Program-made: the position numbers and the translations under genes | Assembly (NCBI GenBank): GCA_026018925.1 | Contig: JAKSZU010000006.1 | Span: 195,659,449-195,723,448, forward strand | From: Tupaia tana | Taxonomy: Eukaryota; Chordata; Mammalia; Scandentia; Tupaiidae | Reading direction: 5' to 3' | DNA length: 64,000 bases | Notes under the pieces: generated by a model | The model's database searches: none | The model's input: the letters and a program-made list of their open reading frames with translations, nothing else | What the model was told of the DNA's origin: nothing | Part shown: positions 1 to 10,084 of the stretch, one piece after another | Position numbering within the stretch: position 1 is the first letter of the stretch | Layout: each line of letters opens with the position of its first letter

Positions 1-510
1 TTAATTGGGTCTTTATAAAAAAGACTTCACTGGTTAAACAGACTTCTGTAAGTATCTTATTTTCACGCCTTATTCCTTAAAGAGCCTTGCTTGGTAGTAA
101 AAGCCAGAGAAATTCAGCCGTTTATCATCCTTGACAAAGGTAATAATAATTAACATTTATTCAGTGATGTACAATATAAAAAGCTTTTCCATGTAAGTTA
201 TTTCACCTGATCCTTATTAAAACCAAATAAAATACAAATTAAGTCTGTATTAAAGACAAAGAAAATCAGGCTATAAAAATAGGACTTATGCCTCTGAATT
301 CCTTGATTTTTTAGCCTACCACCCTGGAAATAGTACTGTCACTCATTTTCTGTAACTCTTTGGGTACTGGTTCACTCACCAGCCCTCTCTACCATCTCCA
401 ACTTAACTCAGATTCTTCTGCCTTAGAGAGTACATTGAAGCCCCTGGGCTCTGCTGCTAAGCTACCAGTTTCAATTACTCTTCTGTGTCTGATACAACAC
501 GTATCACAAT
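1..510. other. intergenic, no recognisable feature
   Basis: AT-rich single-copy-looking sequence with no open frame, RNA gene or repeat that I recognise. Confidence 0.5.
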
Positions 511-842
511 CTATCTGCTACTTTCTTTCTTCTGCTTTCTTTCTTTCTTCCTTTCTTTCTTTTTCTTTCTTTCTTTTTTCCTTTCTTTTTTAGAGATCTT
601 TGCCACAGGGTGCGTGCTCTCACCAGAGAGAAACTGAAACAGACAATGAGAGAGAAAGTGAGAAATCGTCCCTCAGGGGTAATGGCCATGCCACAATCCC
701 TTCTCCTCCTCGGTCCTCCTGGGATCCTGGGCATGCACACATACGTGCCGGCATGATTTTCAAACCACCAGGTCCAGGATTCGAACTCCAGTTGACTATG
801 TGAGAGTCCAGTAAGGTAACCACTACACCATCTGCTGGCCTT
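511..842 (-). mobile_element. tRNA-derived SINE, long type, antisense
   Basis: Reads on the minus strand. The tail is a CT-rich/poly(T) tract at 511-592. The body contains the GTGCGTGCTCTCACCAGAGA-like end sequence, and the tRNA-like head ends at the CTGCTGGCC motif near 840. The B box is visible as the complement of ATTCGAACTCC. Confidence 0.85.
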
Positions 843-851
843 TCCATTTCT

Positions 852-869
852 TGTGTGTGTGTGTGTGTG
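852..869. repeat. (GT)n microsatellite
   Basis: About nine uninterrupted GT units directly beside the SINE head. Confidence 0.9.
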
Positions 870-904
870 ACACACGTGCACTGTATGTTCTTCAGGAGGA
901 GACC

Positions 905-1005
905 ATACCTGCTTCGTATATTGTTGTTTCACTATGGTACTCCCAGCATCTAACATAATGCTGTCTGCATGGGGCAGAAGTTCAATTTTGTTGAATGAAT
1001 GAACA
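905..1005 (+). mobile_element. L2-like LINE 3' end remnant
   Basis: The run 'actcccagcatctaacata' followed by 'tgttgaatgaatgaacac' matches the typical end of mammalian L2, recognised from memory. It is short and diverged. Confidence 0.45.
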
Positions 1006-1291
1006 CATATATAAAAATATTGGTTTAACCTAATCTACTCTAATTATAGTTCAAGGCATTATATATGTCAAAGGAATCTGAGTTTTATTAGGCACCTCTT
1101 TAAAATTAAACCATAATCTGAATGGTCCTGAGATGATGTCATGTCTTGGAAGAGGTTGGGAGACCAGAATTTCCCCCTTCTTTTCAAATTATGTCATGCA
1201 AGCATTAAATTTGGTCTTTTTGCCTTGAAGTAGTTTCTTAAAATTTCAATCTCTCAACCAATTTATATTGTAAAAATATTCATGTTTTGCA

Positions 1292-1450
1292 GGCCGGCAG
1301 GTGGCATGGTAGGTAAGGGCGCTGCACTCTCACATGAACGGCCGTGGTTCAAGTCCTGGACCTGGCGGCTTGCTTTCTCACTTTCCCTCTCTGTGGGTCT
1401 CTCTCTCTCTCACTCTGTCCCCCTCTAGTCAAATTTAAACAAACAAACAA
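1292..1450 (+). mobile_element. tRNA-derived SINE, short type
   Basis: The head GCCGGCAGGTGGCATGG carries an A-box-like motif. The B box is GGTTCAAGTCC. A CT-rich tract and AGTCAAATTTAAAC with a CAAA-type tail follow. Confidence 0.85.
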
Positions 1451-1802
1451 ATATTTTACAAAATTCATGTTCCGGATTTCACAGATTTAATGGTCTCTCT
1501 TTGCCAATTTAACATGTACTATTAACAGTAAAGTTGCATGTAAATAATACAAGACAAGAAGATGAGTGGTAGCAGTTCATTTACCAGTGCATTCTGGTTT
1601 TATTCTGGCTAGTTAATTAACCTCTGGCTTTTAAAGTATACTTTAAGAAAGTTAATAAATGTGCAGCTAGGTACAAAATAAAAATAATAAATAGCAAATA
1701 CAGAAAAAGTCAGTTTAAAAGGTGTCATTTTGGACCTATGGAAAGAACCAATTTAAATACACTGTATGTACTTTATTTTAGAATGATGCTAATTTAAGAA
1801 AC

Positions 1803-2067
1803 ATTTTTTTTTTCTTTTTAAGAGATGTTTTTGCTATAGGGCATGTGCACTTGCTGGAGAGACAAAGAGACAGAGAGAGAAAGCAAAGAATCACCACCCA
1901 GGGGGGAGGGCCATGCTGTAATCCTTTCCCCTCCATTCTTCTCTTGGGCTCTTGGGCACGCATGCACTTGCGCCCAGGGTGAGTTTTCAGCTGCTGGGTC
2001 TAGGACTTGAACCATGGTCAGCTACCTGGGAATACAGAGGCGAACTATTATGCCATCTACTGGTCCC
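1803..2067 (-). mobile_element. tRNA-derived SINE, long type, antisense
   Basis: A T-rich tail at 1803-1820 is followed by 'ttgctatagggcatgtgcac', the complement of the conserved 3' end. The head finishes with 'ctactggtccc' at 2067. Confidence 0.88.
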
Positions 2068-2075
2068 AAGAAACA

Positions 2076-2318
2076 TTTTTTTTTTCTTAAAACATAGTTG
2101 TATATTTTTTTTACCCCTAAGAGTGAGAGAAGAAGAGAGAAAGACAATTTCATGCCATGATTCAGCATTCTGGCCTCCCCAGACAGCCAGACTTCTGGGC
2201 AGGAAGGCAGGCTTCCAGCATGGGCAGGTCAATGGCAGAACTGAACCCACAATGTTCCATATGGATCTGGCATGGTCATTTGAGCAATGCATTACCATTA
2301 TACCAACAAGCAGCCTAA
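2076..2318 (-). mobile_element. diverged tRNA-like SINE, antisense
   Basis: T-rich start, purine-rich body and a head with 'gaactgaacccacaatgttc' and 'accattataccaacaagcag'. The layout is like the other SINEs, but the body differs, so it is an older or different subfamily. Confidence 0.55.
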
Positions 2319-4060
2319 AATTTTGAATTAGGAATGCATACCAAAATATTCATTTTTTTAATCCAGTAATCCCAATATCTAGATATTAAAATATTAAATG
2401 ACATCTCATCAATATGATATTTATTATAGCACTATTTAATAATAGAAACTTAAAATACATTCTAAAATGGAAGACTGATAGTGTGAATAAGTGACTCATG
2501 GTTAATTACATACTTTAAAATTGATTACTAAAATTACACCTGTATTATGTAAAAAAGCAGAAACAAATAAATTCAAGAAATGTAATCAATAAACATTCAA
2601 CACAACAATTAATTCTATTTTCAAATACATAGCAATATGCACTTAAATATACATGTACAATTAATAATGAAGAAAAGTAAAATAAAGTGAAATTATTGAA
2701 GCAATTATCTCCTTGAACTAGAGATTACTATTAACCTTAGCATTATAATTTGGCACAATTTGATGCTAAACTAATTGTCTCACTAACAGGTCTACCAATG
2801 AATAACTCCTAAATGCAGATATGAGATTTATTATTTTAAAAACACTTTAGTAATTAGGAGTTGATTCTCTTATCTCTTTATGTGCTCTTACTCCAAACAG
2901 AAATAAAGTGAAAAATTGACCTGTTAAACTTATCTGGGCATCTTAGATGAACTTTTGAAAACTTTTCATTCAATTTGTGCACGTTGACAATTTACAGTAG
3001 GTTTATGAAGTGAAATGATAGTTTCTGATTCAAAGTTGAGGAACGATAACTTAGAAATTAAAATAATATATTCTACAAGTGCCATCACATTTTCATATAA
3101 AATAGTATGGCAAATATTATGATGTCTTTTTGTGAAGCACTTCTCCCTTGTTTTTATATCTGTGTTTACTTTAAAAAATAATCTGGTTACTCAAATTATT
3201 ACCTCATCTCAAGAAAATACTGTTTTTAAGTAAATGTACAGTCTACTGACCATTGACAGCTTTTTAGACATTATGGCTAGGGTAAACATAAGCAAACCTC
3301 AAATAAGACCTGGTTCAGTTTCCAAAAGGGAATCTTTGAGGTGACTGTTTTTAAACTTCATTAACTCTGATTTTCCATTTTACCAGTAATGACACTTCAC
3401 GGTTCCTAAGTCCATGCCCTAAGCTTTCTGCCTAATTCCCTAACACTCCTACAAACACAGTAACTATTCATGTGACTCTCCTTCATTTTGCTTACTGAAA
3501 ATAGTGGTGTGTTCTGCCACAGCGCAGTTTTCTGGTCCAGAACCAAACCAGAGAATTTAATTTGGTTTTCTAATGTGGTCTAGCTGTTGAAATGGTTTCC
3601 TTCCTTCCTTCCCTCTTTCCTTACACTTAACTTTCTTTTCCTTTGCTCCTGCTCTCTTCTTGCTCTTTCCCTATAACCATTTTTTGGGCACTCATGGCAA
3701 AATGGAAGTAATGTTGCTTACAGAGTAAGTTTTCATTGTCAAAAGTGTTACTAGCACTCAAGTTTCATAGCCCTGATAGTGATGAGTAGTTACAAGACGT
3801 GATGAAGGCCATACTAGTTCAGTGCTTGTACGGTGTCATCCTGGGCATTTCTCTCCTCTTGTATGCATGTTACTCTCAGGTTTCTGTGGTAGAACCCAAG
3901 CAGCAAAACATCCCTCTTAATCCACTTTCCTCCTTCCTCACTTTAAATAAGCAAAGGGGGATAAATAAAAGCAAGTGGATTGCACAATTTGAATAATAAT
4001 TCCAAACCTTCTGAATATATGCTGAGGGTAAGAATAGACTAATCAACTGTTCTCCTTTGT
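2319..4060. other. intergenic, no recognisable feature
   Basis: AT-rich sequence. A short pyrimidine tract with TTCC repeats lies at 3598-3630. I see no gene, RNA or clear repeat. The small plus-strand frame at 3799 has no family resemblance. Confidence 0.5.
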
Positions 4061-4081
4061 TCAATTACTCATGTGATCATT

Positions 4082-4205
4082 CGTTCACTCGTTCATTCAA
4101 TAAATATTACATTCCCAACTGTGTGACTAGAATTTTTGGGGAAACAAGGCAAAAAGAAGCTCTGCTCTCAAAGATCTTATGTGTTTGGAAAAAGAAAAGT
4201 AATAA
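4082..4205 (-). mobile_element. L2/MIR-type LINE end remnant
   Basis: 'cattcaataaatattacatt' followed by 'ctcaaagatcttatgtg' is like the terminal part of an old mammalian L2 or related element. Confidence 0.35.
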
Positions 4206-4255
4206 AAGTAAACAATATACTTGCCCAAAACAGTAAGTTCTATGAAAAAGGAAAT

Positions 4256-4449
4256 AGGGCCACCTCCATAGCACAGCTGTAATGTGCTACTCTGGAGAAG
4301 CCAGATCCTACATGGTGACCACAGCTGGACTCTCTGGCCAAGTCTAATTGAAACACGTTGAGTACTTGTGGACAAGATCTGACAGGCTGCAGGACTTGAT
4401 GGAGGAGATTGTGGTGCGATCAGATGCTATGGAGGGTGCTCATCTCTCT

Positions 4450-4488
<39 letters not shown>

Positions 4489-4535
4489 CTGTCTCTCATA
4501 CAGATACAGTCTCTATCATGAATAAAGAAAAAACA
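4256..4535 (+). mobile_element. diverged tRNA-like SINE with CT tract
   Basis: The head-like part has 'ccatagcacagctgtaatg' and 'ctacatggtgaccacagctg'. An uninterrupted CT repeat at about 4452-4483 and 'aataaagaaaaaa' follow. It resembles the second SINE family seen at 47642 and 55286. Confidence 0.5.
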
Positions 4536-5019
4536 AAAATATAGTGAAAACAGAAAAATCATTCTGAATATTTCACAGCCCAGATGAGATGATAGTGTCG
4601 AGTAGGGTGGTAGCAGTAGAGGTGATCAAAAAGAAAAATACAGAAGATATGTTTTGAATGTTATTACACTGGTGCTGGATTATCAATATGCTTCTTGGAT
4701 TTTTGAAAAATGAAAAAATAATGCTATGTTATACAAATAAGTAAGGGTAACTTATGTTCATTCCCACAATCCTGGGTCAATAAAAAAAATATGTCTTCTT
4801 GGGCAAAGCAGGCAAATAGTATTAATAATGATTAGCAGCAAATAGAGTTCAAAACCAGCTATACTAATTAGTACTTAAAAATTAATTATAAAAACATATA
4901 CCTCTTGTTTTACATTCAAGTAACTTATTATCAGTAAATTTCTGTTCCCTGGTGATTTGACCACTTCTATTTTTTAAGAATTATTTAATTTAACTTTATT
5001 TATTTATCTATTTATTTAT

Positions 5020-5045
5020 TTACTTAAATTTGACCAGAGAGGGAC

Positions 5046-5078
<33 letters not shown>

Positions 5079-5182
5079 AGAGAGGGAAAGTGAGAAAGCA
5101 AGTCACCAGGTCCGGGACTCAAACTGCGGTTGGCCATGTGGGAGTCCAGCGCCCTCAACCACCACACCATCTCCTGGTCCCT
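5020..5182 (-). mobile_element. tRNA-derived SINE, short type, antisense
   Basis: 'aaatttgaccagagaggga', a purine tract, then 'gggactcaaactgcggttgg' (B box complement) and 'ctcctggtccc' at the head end. Confidence 0.88.
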
Positions 5183-5680
5183 GTCCATTTCTTTTTAATG
5201 TTGTTTGCTTGGCCTTATTAAATTTTGAAAGTATATACACAAACATGCACACACTCATGCACATTAATAAATATTAATAGTTTAATAGATTAAACATATA
5301 TATTGTAAACATTTTGTCAGTCTGCAGCTTTCTTTTTTTCTTAAGATGTATTTGAAAAGCAGGGTTTTTTTATTTTGATAAAGTTCAATTTATTACCTTT
5401 CTATTATAGTTCATGCTTTTTCTATCTTTTGAAGAAATCCTTGCCTGCCTCAACTCCACGAGGATTTTCCTTTTATATTTTCTTCTGGAGATTTTAAAGT
5501 TTTAGCTTTCAATTATATTAATGATCCATTTTGAGTTAATTTTTATGTAGAATATAAAGTGATGGGTCAGTGTGGGTAACCCATAAAATATCCAGTTATA
5601 CCAATATGATTCATTGAAGAAATTTCCTTTCCTGGTTGAATTGCCTCATTACCTTTGTTGAAATCAAAGGTTGAATTCTT

Positions 5681-5963
5681 GGGGACCAGCAGTTAGCATA
5701 ATGGCTATGTCGCTGGACTCCCACGTGGTCGACCGCGGTTCGTGTCCCGGACCCAGTGGCGTAAAACTCACGCCGGGCACATGTGCGTGCGTGCCCAAGA
5801 TCCCAAGAGGAGAATGGAGGAGAAGAGATTGTGGTGTGGCCATCCCCCCGGGGGGGGGTGATTTCTCGCTTTCTGTCTCTTTGTCTCTGTCTGTCTGGCG
5901 AGTGCACGCGCCCTAAAGCAAAAACCTCTCAAAAAAAAAAAAAAAAGAAAAAAGAATAAAAGC
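5681..5963 (+). mobile_element. tRNA-derived SINE, long type (young)
   Basis: The head GGGGACCAGCAGTTAGCATAATGG is complete, with B box GGTTCGTGTCC and the conserved end CCCTAAAGCAAAAACCTCTC plus poly(A). Direct repeats containing TTGAATTCTT lie at 5671-5680 and 5964-5973. Confidence 0.95.
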
Positions 5964-5990
5964 TTGAATTCTTTTTTTTTTTTTTTTTTT

Positions 5991-6083
5991 ATTGGATTCA
6001 TGTTTATTCTTAAAATAAATTCTATTTTTTTTTATTTTTTTATTGGATTCATGTTTATTCTTAAAATAAATTCTATTTTTTTT
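5991..6083. repeat. 51-bp tandem duplication with poly(A) signals
   Basis: 'attggattcatgtttattc' starts at 5991 and again at 6042, followed by the same 'ttaaaataaattctatttt'. On the minus strand each unit has AATAAA hexamers, so the poly(A)-signal end of the composite element has been duplicated. Confidence 0.92.
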
Positions 6084-6443
6084 ATTATCTATTTTTTTAT
6101 TACATTGAATTACATATAACTTTACAGTGTATTACATTGCTTTTTCAAAAGGGAATGTCATGCATGTCAGTCAGTACAGAGACATTAATCTCCCCGCTTC
6201 AACATTCAATATCTTTCCTATGTTTCCCCCAATCATTATTATTATTATTCTAATTATTTTTATGATAAACATGATTTTTTTTCCAATTATCAGATCATAA
6301 AGTTCCCAACAATAGGAAACGTAGACTGCACTCAGGGCTGGACCAAGGGTGGGTCTCGTGCAGCCCCGCAAATGTAGGTGAATCTCCATGGAACACAGTT
6401 TCAGGAACGTGGCTCAGGAAAGCAGAGACGGCCATCAGCGGTT

Positions 6444-7973
6444 GGGGCACGCGGGGCAGAACCCGGCCACGGCATGCGGGGGCAGACCCTGGCCACAGCA
6501 CGCGGGGCAGACCCCGGACACGGCACGTGGGACAGGGCCCCGGCCACGGCACGCGGGGCAGGCCCCGGCCACGGCACGCGGGGCAGAGTCCCGGCCACGG
6601 CACGCGGGGCAGAGTCCCGGCCACGGCACGCGGGGCAACACCCGGCCACGGCACGCGGGGCAGAACCCCGACCACGGCACGCGGGGGCAGACCCCGGCCA
6701 CGGCACACGGGGCAGAACCCCGGCCACGGCACGCGGGGCAGAGTTCCGGCCACGGCACGCGGGGCAGGCCCCGGCCACGGCACGCGGGGCAGACCCCGGC
6801 CACGGCACGCGGGGGCAGACCCCGGCCACGGCACGCGGGGCAAACCCCGGCCAAGGCACGCGGGGGCAGACCCCGGCCACGGCACGCGGGGCAGACCCCG
6901 GCCACGGCACGCGGGGCAGAGTCCCAGCCACGGCACGCGGGGCAGAACCCGGCCACGGCACGCGGGGCAGACCCCGGCCACGGCACGCGGGGGCAGACCC
7001 CGGCCACGGCACGCGGGTGCAGACCCCGGCCACGGCACGCGGGACAGGGCCCCGGCCACGGCACGCGGGGCAGAGTCCCGGCCACGGCACAAGGGGCAAC
7101 ACCCGGCCACGGCACACGGGGCAGAACCCGGCCACGGCACGCGGGGGCAGACCCCAGCCACGGCACGCGGGACAGGGCCCTGGCCACGGCACGCGGGGCA
7201 GAGCCCGGCCACGGCACGCGGGGCAGAGCCCCGGTCGGGCCGGACCTCCGGATAGGGCATGTTGTGCAGAGCCCCGGCCACGGCACGCGGGGCAGACCCC
7301 GGCCACGGCACGCGGGGCAGAACCCCGACCACGGCACGCGGGGCAGACCCCGGCCACGGCACGCGGGGCAGAGTCCCGGCCACGGCACGCGGGGGCAGAC
7401 CTCGGTCACGGCACGCGGGGCAGAACCCCGGCCACGGCACGTGGGGCAGATTCCCGGCCACGGCACGCGGGGGCAGACCCCGGCCACGGCATGCGGGGGC
7501 AGACCCCGGCCACGGCACGCGGGGCAGAGTCCCGGCCACGGCACGCGGGGCAGAACCCGGCCACGGCACGCGGGGCAGGCCCCGGCCACGGCACGCGGGG
7601 CAGACTCCGGCCACGGCACGCGGGGCAGAGTCCCGGCCACGGCACGCGGGGCAGACCCCGGCCAAGGCACGCGGGGCAGACCCCGGGCACGGCACGCGTG
7701 GTCAGAGCCCCGGCCACGGCACGCGGGACAGAGTCCCGGCCTCGGCACGCGGGACAGACCCTGGCCAAGGCACGCGGGGTCAGAGCCCCGGCCACGGTAC
7801 ACGGGGCAGAGCCCTGGCCACGGCACGCGGGACAGACCCCGGCCAAGGCACGCGGGGTCAGAGCCCCGGCCACGGTACACGGGGCAGAGCCCCGGCCACG
7901 GCACGCGGGACAGACCCTGGCCAAGGCACGCGGGGCAGACCCCGGCCACGGCACGCGGGACAGACCCCGGCCA
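6444..7973. repeat. GC-rich minisatellite (25-26 bp unit, about 60 copies)
   Basis: Near-identical units starting CCACGGCACGCGGGG and ending ACCCCGG are repeated head to tail over 1.53 kb. Units are 25 or 26 bp depending on one extra G or C. Each unit has about four CpGs, so the array is a dense CpG island in AT-rich DNA. An interruption at about 7224-7265 breaks the pattern. Typical variants are CACACGGGG, CACGTGGGG and CATGCGGGG, the last two consistent with CpG decay. Open frames through it are by-products of a repeat lacking stop codons. Confidence 0.97.
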
Positions 7974-8359
7974 TTGAATTCTTAAATTTAGTCTAATTTC
8001 CAATCTCTCTCTGTTCAATTAATCTTTTGTCTATTCTTTTGCCAATACCGCTATAGCCTCCTGAAAAGTTTTAAATATGTAAGTCCTGAATTTTTCTTCT
8101 CTAAAAAGAGCTTGTATCAATTAGGTTGCTTGCACTTCTACATAAACTTTAGAGTCAACTCAATAATGTCCATATAAAAGTTCATTAAATTATGAATAGA
8201 ATTGTGATGACTCTACAAAGCAATGATCTTGATAATATTGAATCTTCAAATGATGAACATGGTATGTCTTCATTTTTAAGGACTTCTTTAATTTCCATTA
8301 AGATTATCTTAAGCTTTTTTGTGTATGTATATCTTGCACATCTTTTATTAACTTTATTT

Positions 8360-8611
8360 AGGGACCAGCAGGTGGCATGGTTGTTAAGGCACTGGATCCC
8401 ACATGACTGGCTGTGATTTGAGTCCCAGATCCAGGTACATGAAAAACAGCTGGGTGCATGTACATACATGCCCAAAATCCTAAAAGGAGAAGGAGAAGAG
8501 ATCATGTTTTATGAATATCCCCCCTGGGGGGAGTCGTTTCTATTTCTCTCTTTCTCTTTCTGTGTCTCTCTCCAGCAAGCACATGCGCTCCATAACAAAA
8601 ATCTAAAATAA

Positions 8612-8616
<5 letters not shown>
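8360..8616 (+). mobile_element. tRNA-derived SINE, older long type
   Basis: The head is GGGACCAGCAGGTGGCATGG. The body includes 'catgcccaaaatcctaaaag', then a CT tract and 'cataacaaaaatctaaaat'. It is inserted in the antisense L1. Confidence 0.88.

Positions 8617-8653
<37 letters not shown>
8617..8653. repeat. (TA)n microsatellite
   Basis: About 18 TA units that have grown from the AAATAAATA tail of the preceding SINE. Confidence 0.92.
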
Positions 8654-8656
<3 letters not shown>

Positions 8657-8719
8657 TAAGTTTTCACATATTTTGTAATTCTAGGATGAACAAGAATTTT
8701 TAAAAAGTTTTTGGTTTGT

Positions 8720-8988
8720 GGGAACCAGCAGTTAGCGTAATGGCTATGTCGCTGGACTCCCACGTAGTCGACCGCGGTTCGTGTCCTGGACCCGGTGGTT
8801 TAAAACTCACACCGGGCGCATGTGCGTGCGTGCCCAAGATCCCAAGAGGAGAATGGAGGAGAAGGGATTGCGGTGTGACCATCCCCCCGGGGGGTGATTT
8901 CTCGCTTTCTGTCTCTATGTCTCTCTCTGTCTGTCTGGCGAGCACACGCGCCCTATAGCAAAAACCTCTCCAAAAGAAAAAAAATATA
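8720..8988 (+). mobile_element. tRNA-derived SINE, long type (young)
   Basis: Complete head and tail. Target-site duplication of about 11-12 bp: TTTTGGTTTGT at 8709-8719 and 8989-8999. It is inserted in the antisense L1. Confidence 0.95.
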
Positions 8989-9247
8989 TTTTGGTTTGTT
9001 ACTTATAAATAAAAATAAAACTGATGCTATATATTAGCATTGCATCTTGCGACCTTACTAAATTCGTTTTCTATTTCTGGTAGATATAATTTTTTGATGG
9101 CTCAGAATTTTCTATGAACCTGTTTATGTCATTTTCAAATGAATATTGTTTACATTTTCCTTACCCATCTTTATGCTTTTCATTAATTATTTTCTACTAT
9201 TCCATACTACATGGGGCTTTCTGTGTTTTTTTGTTTGTTTGTTTTCA

Positions 9248-9500
9248 TTGAAAAAAATATTTTAATGACAGAGGGTATGTGTGCTTGCAAGTTGAAAAGA
9301 GAGACAGTGAGAAGGAGAAAATGCTCCTCAGTGGTTCATGGTAATGCCCTTCTCCTTCCTTGAACCATTCTGTTGGGATTTTGGATGTGCATGCACACAT
9401 ACTCAAGGTGTTTTTCAAACCATTGGGACTGAGAGTTGAACCACGGTTGACCATATGTGATCCAGCCCTCTTCAACCCAAGACTACAGGACTAACCCATA
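9248..9500 (-). mobile_element. tRNA-derived SINE, older, antisense
   Basis: Starts after an A/T-rich tail and has 'gggtatgtgtgcttgcaagt' (complement of the SINE end) and a degraded head with 'gttgaaccacggttgacc'. Confidence 0.75.
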
Positions 9501-9589
9501 TCTATTATAAGACTTTCTGTTTAACCCTTGATAGAAATAGTAACATTGATCATTCTTGTTATTTGTTGATTTTAGGGAGAAAACATTCT

Positions 9590-9695
9590 GTCATCATCAT
9601 TTACATGTAATATCTCAGTTAATTATCCTAAGTAACTTACATCTTAGGCACCTTTACTCTTATTCCCCATTTTAAACTTAAAGTGGTAAACTGAC
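9590..9695 (-). mobile_element. MIR remnant, antisense
   Basis: 'tattccccattttaaactta' preceded by 'atatctcagttaattatcc' resembles the complement of the MIR 3' half. Confidence 0.45.
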
Positions 9696-9796
9696 ATCTG
9701 ACATCATTCATTTTTAAACACAAAAACAAAGACTATCCAAGGTAAATTGACCAAAAGATTTTACTCTTCATTTTATTCAGGTGGGTGGTCTTTAAC

Positions 9797-10073
9797 TTCT
9801 TTTTGTTTGTTTGTTTGTTCATTTGTTTGCCATAGGGCATGTGCAGTTTCTGGAGAGCAGCAGAGAGAGAGACAGAGAGAGAGAGAAAAAAAAAAATGAA
9901 AAAGCAGCTCCCAGAGATGATGATCACACTGCAATCCCTTCTCCTCCATTCTCTTCTCTGGGGTTTTTGAGCACATGCGCACACATGCTCAGGGTACTGG
10001 GTCTGGTACTCAAAAGGTGCAGTCAGCCATGTGGGGGTTCAGTGCCTGAACCACCATGCCACCTGCTGGCCAG
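9797..10073 (-). mobile_element. tRNA-derived SINE, long type, antisense
   Basis: Tail of TTTG repeats, then 'gccatagggcatgtgcag', a purine tract and a head ending 'ccacctgctggcc'. Confidence 0.88.
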
Positions 10074-10084
10074 GGATTTAATCT

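Larger units (their letters stand above)
5964..7983 (-). mobile_element. VNTR-bearing composite retrotransposon (SVA/LAVA-like layout)
   Basis: Read on the minus strand the order is: direct repeat (complement of TTGAATTCTT, 7974-7983); GC-rich 25-26 bp tandem array (7973-6444); unique spacer (about 6443-6196); about 100 bp resembling the L1 3' end at 46.4 kb (about 6195-6088), including CACTGTAAAG and ATTCAATGTAA; a 51-bp duplicated AT-rich block with AATAAA hexamers; a poly(A) tail (T run 5972-5990); direct repeat (5964-5973). The direct repeats, the A tail and the TTCTT/AAA target are hallmarks of L1-machinery insertion. No coding capacity is evident. The alternative is an L1 3' end with an unusually expanded minisatellite in its UTR. 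Confidence 0.75.
5300..9230 (-). mobile_element. L1 LINE fragment (ORF2 region), antisense, interrupted
   Basis: The plus strand reads as the complement of mammalian L1 ORF2. Recognisable parts are 'gaagaaatccttgcctgcc' at about 5430, 'gatccattttgagttaat' at 5524, 'gaacatggtatgtcttcat' at 8255 and 'cttactaaattcg' at 9053. Later insertions split it: a SINE (5681), the VNTR composite (5964-7983), and SINEs at 8360 and 8720. No intact frame remains. Confidence 0.85.

Noticed and set aside
504..956. Open frames of 60-150 codons in and around SINEs (also at 1818, 5611, 8700, 17809, 24840, 30056, 34459, 48256).
   Set aside because: They all translate the same retroposon consensus in different frames, with no independent coding signal.
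3799..3996. Plus-strand frame starting MMKAILV, loosely like the decorin signal peptide start.
   Set aside because: Wrong strand, similarity stops after a few residues and no splice donor or downstream decorin text follows.
6444..7973. Regular 25-26 bp repeats could suggest a CRISPR array.
   Set aside because: Units are directly adjacent with no unique spacers, and the host is a mammal. It is a minisatellite.
6378..8018. Very long open frames (about 240-535 codons) on both strands through the VNTR, with Pro/Arg/Gly-rich repeats.
   Set aside because: The 25-26 bp unit has no stop codon in any frame, so every frame is open. No start context, no family resemblance and both strands are open equally. 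It is repeat DNA, not a gene.
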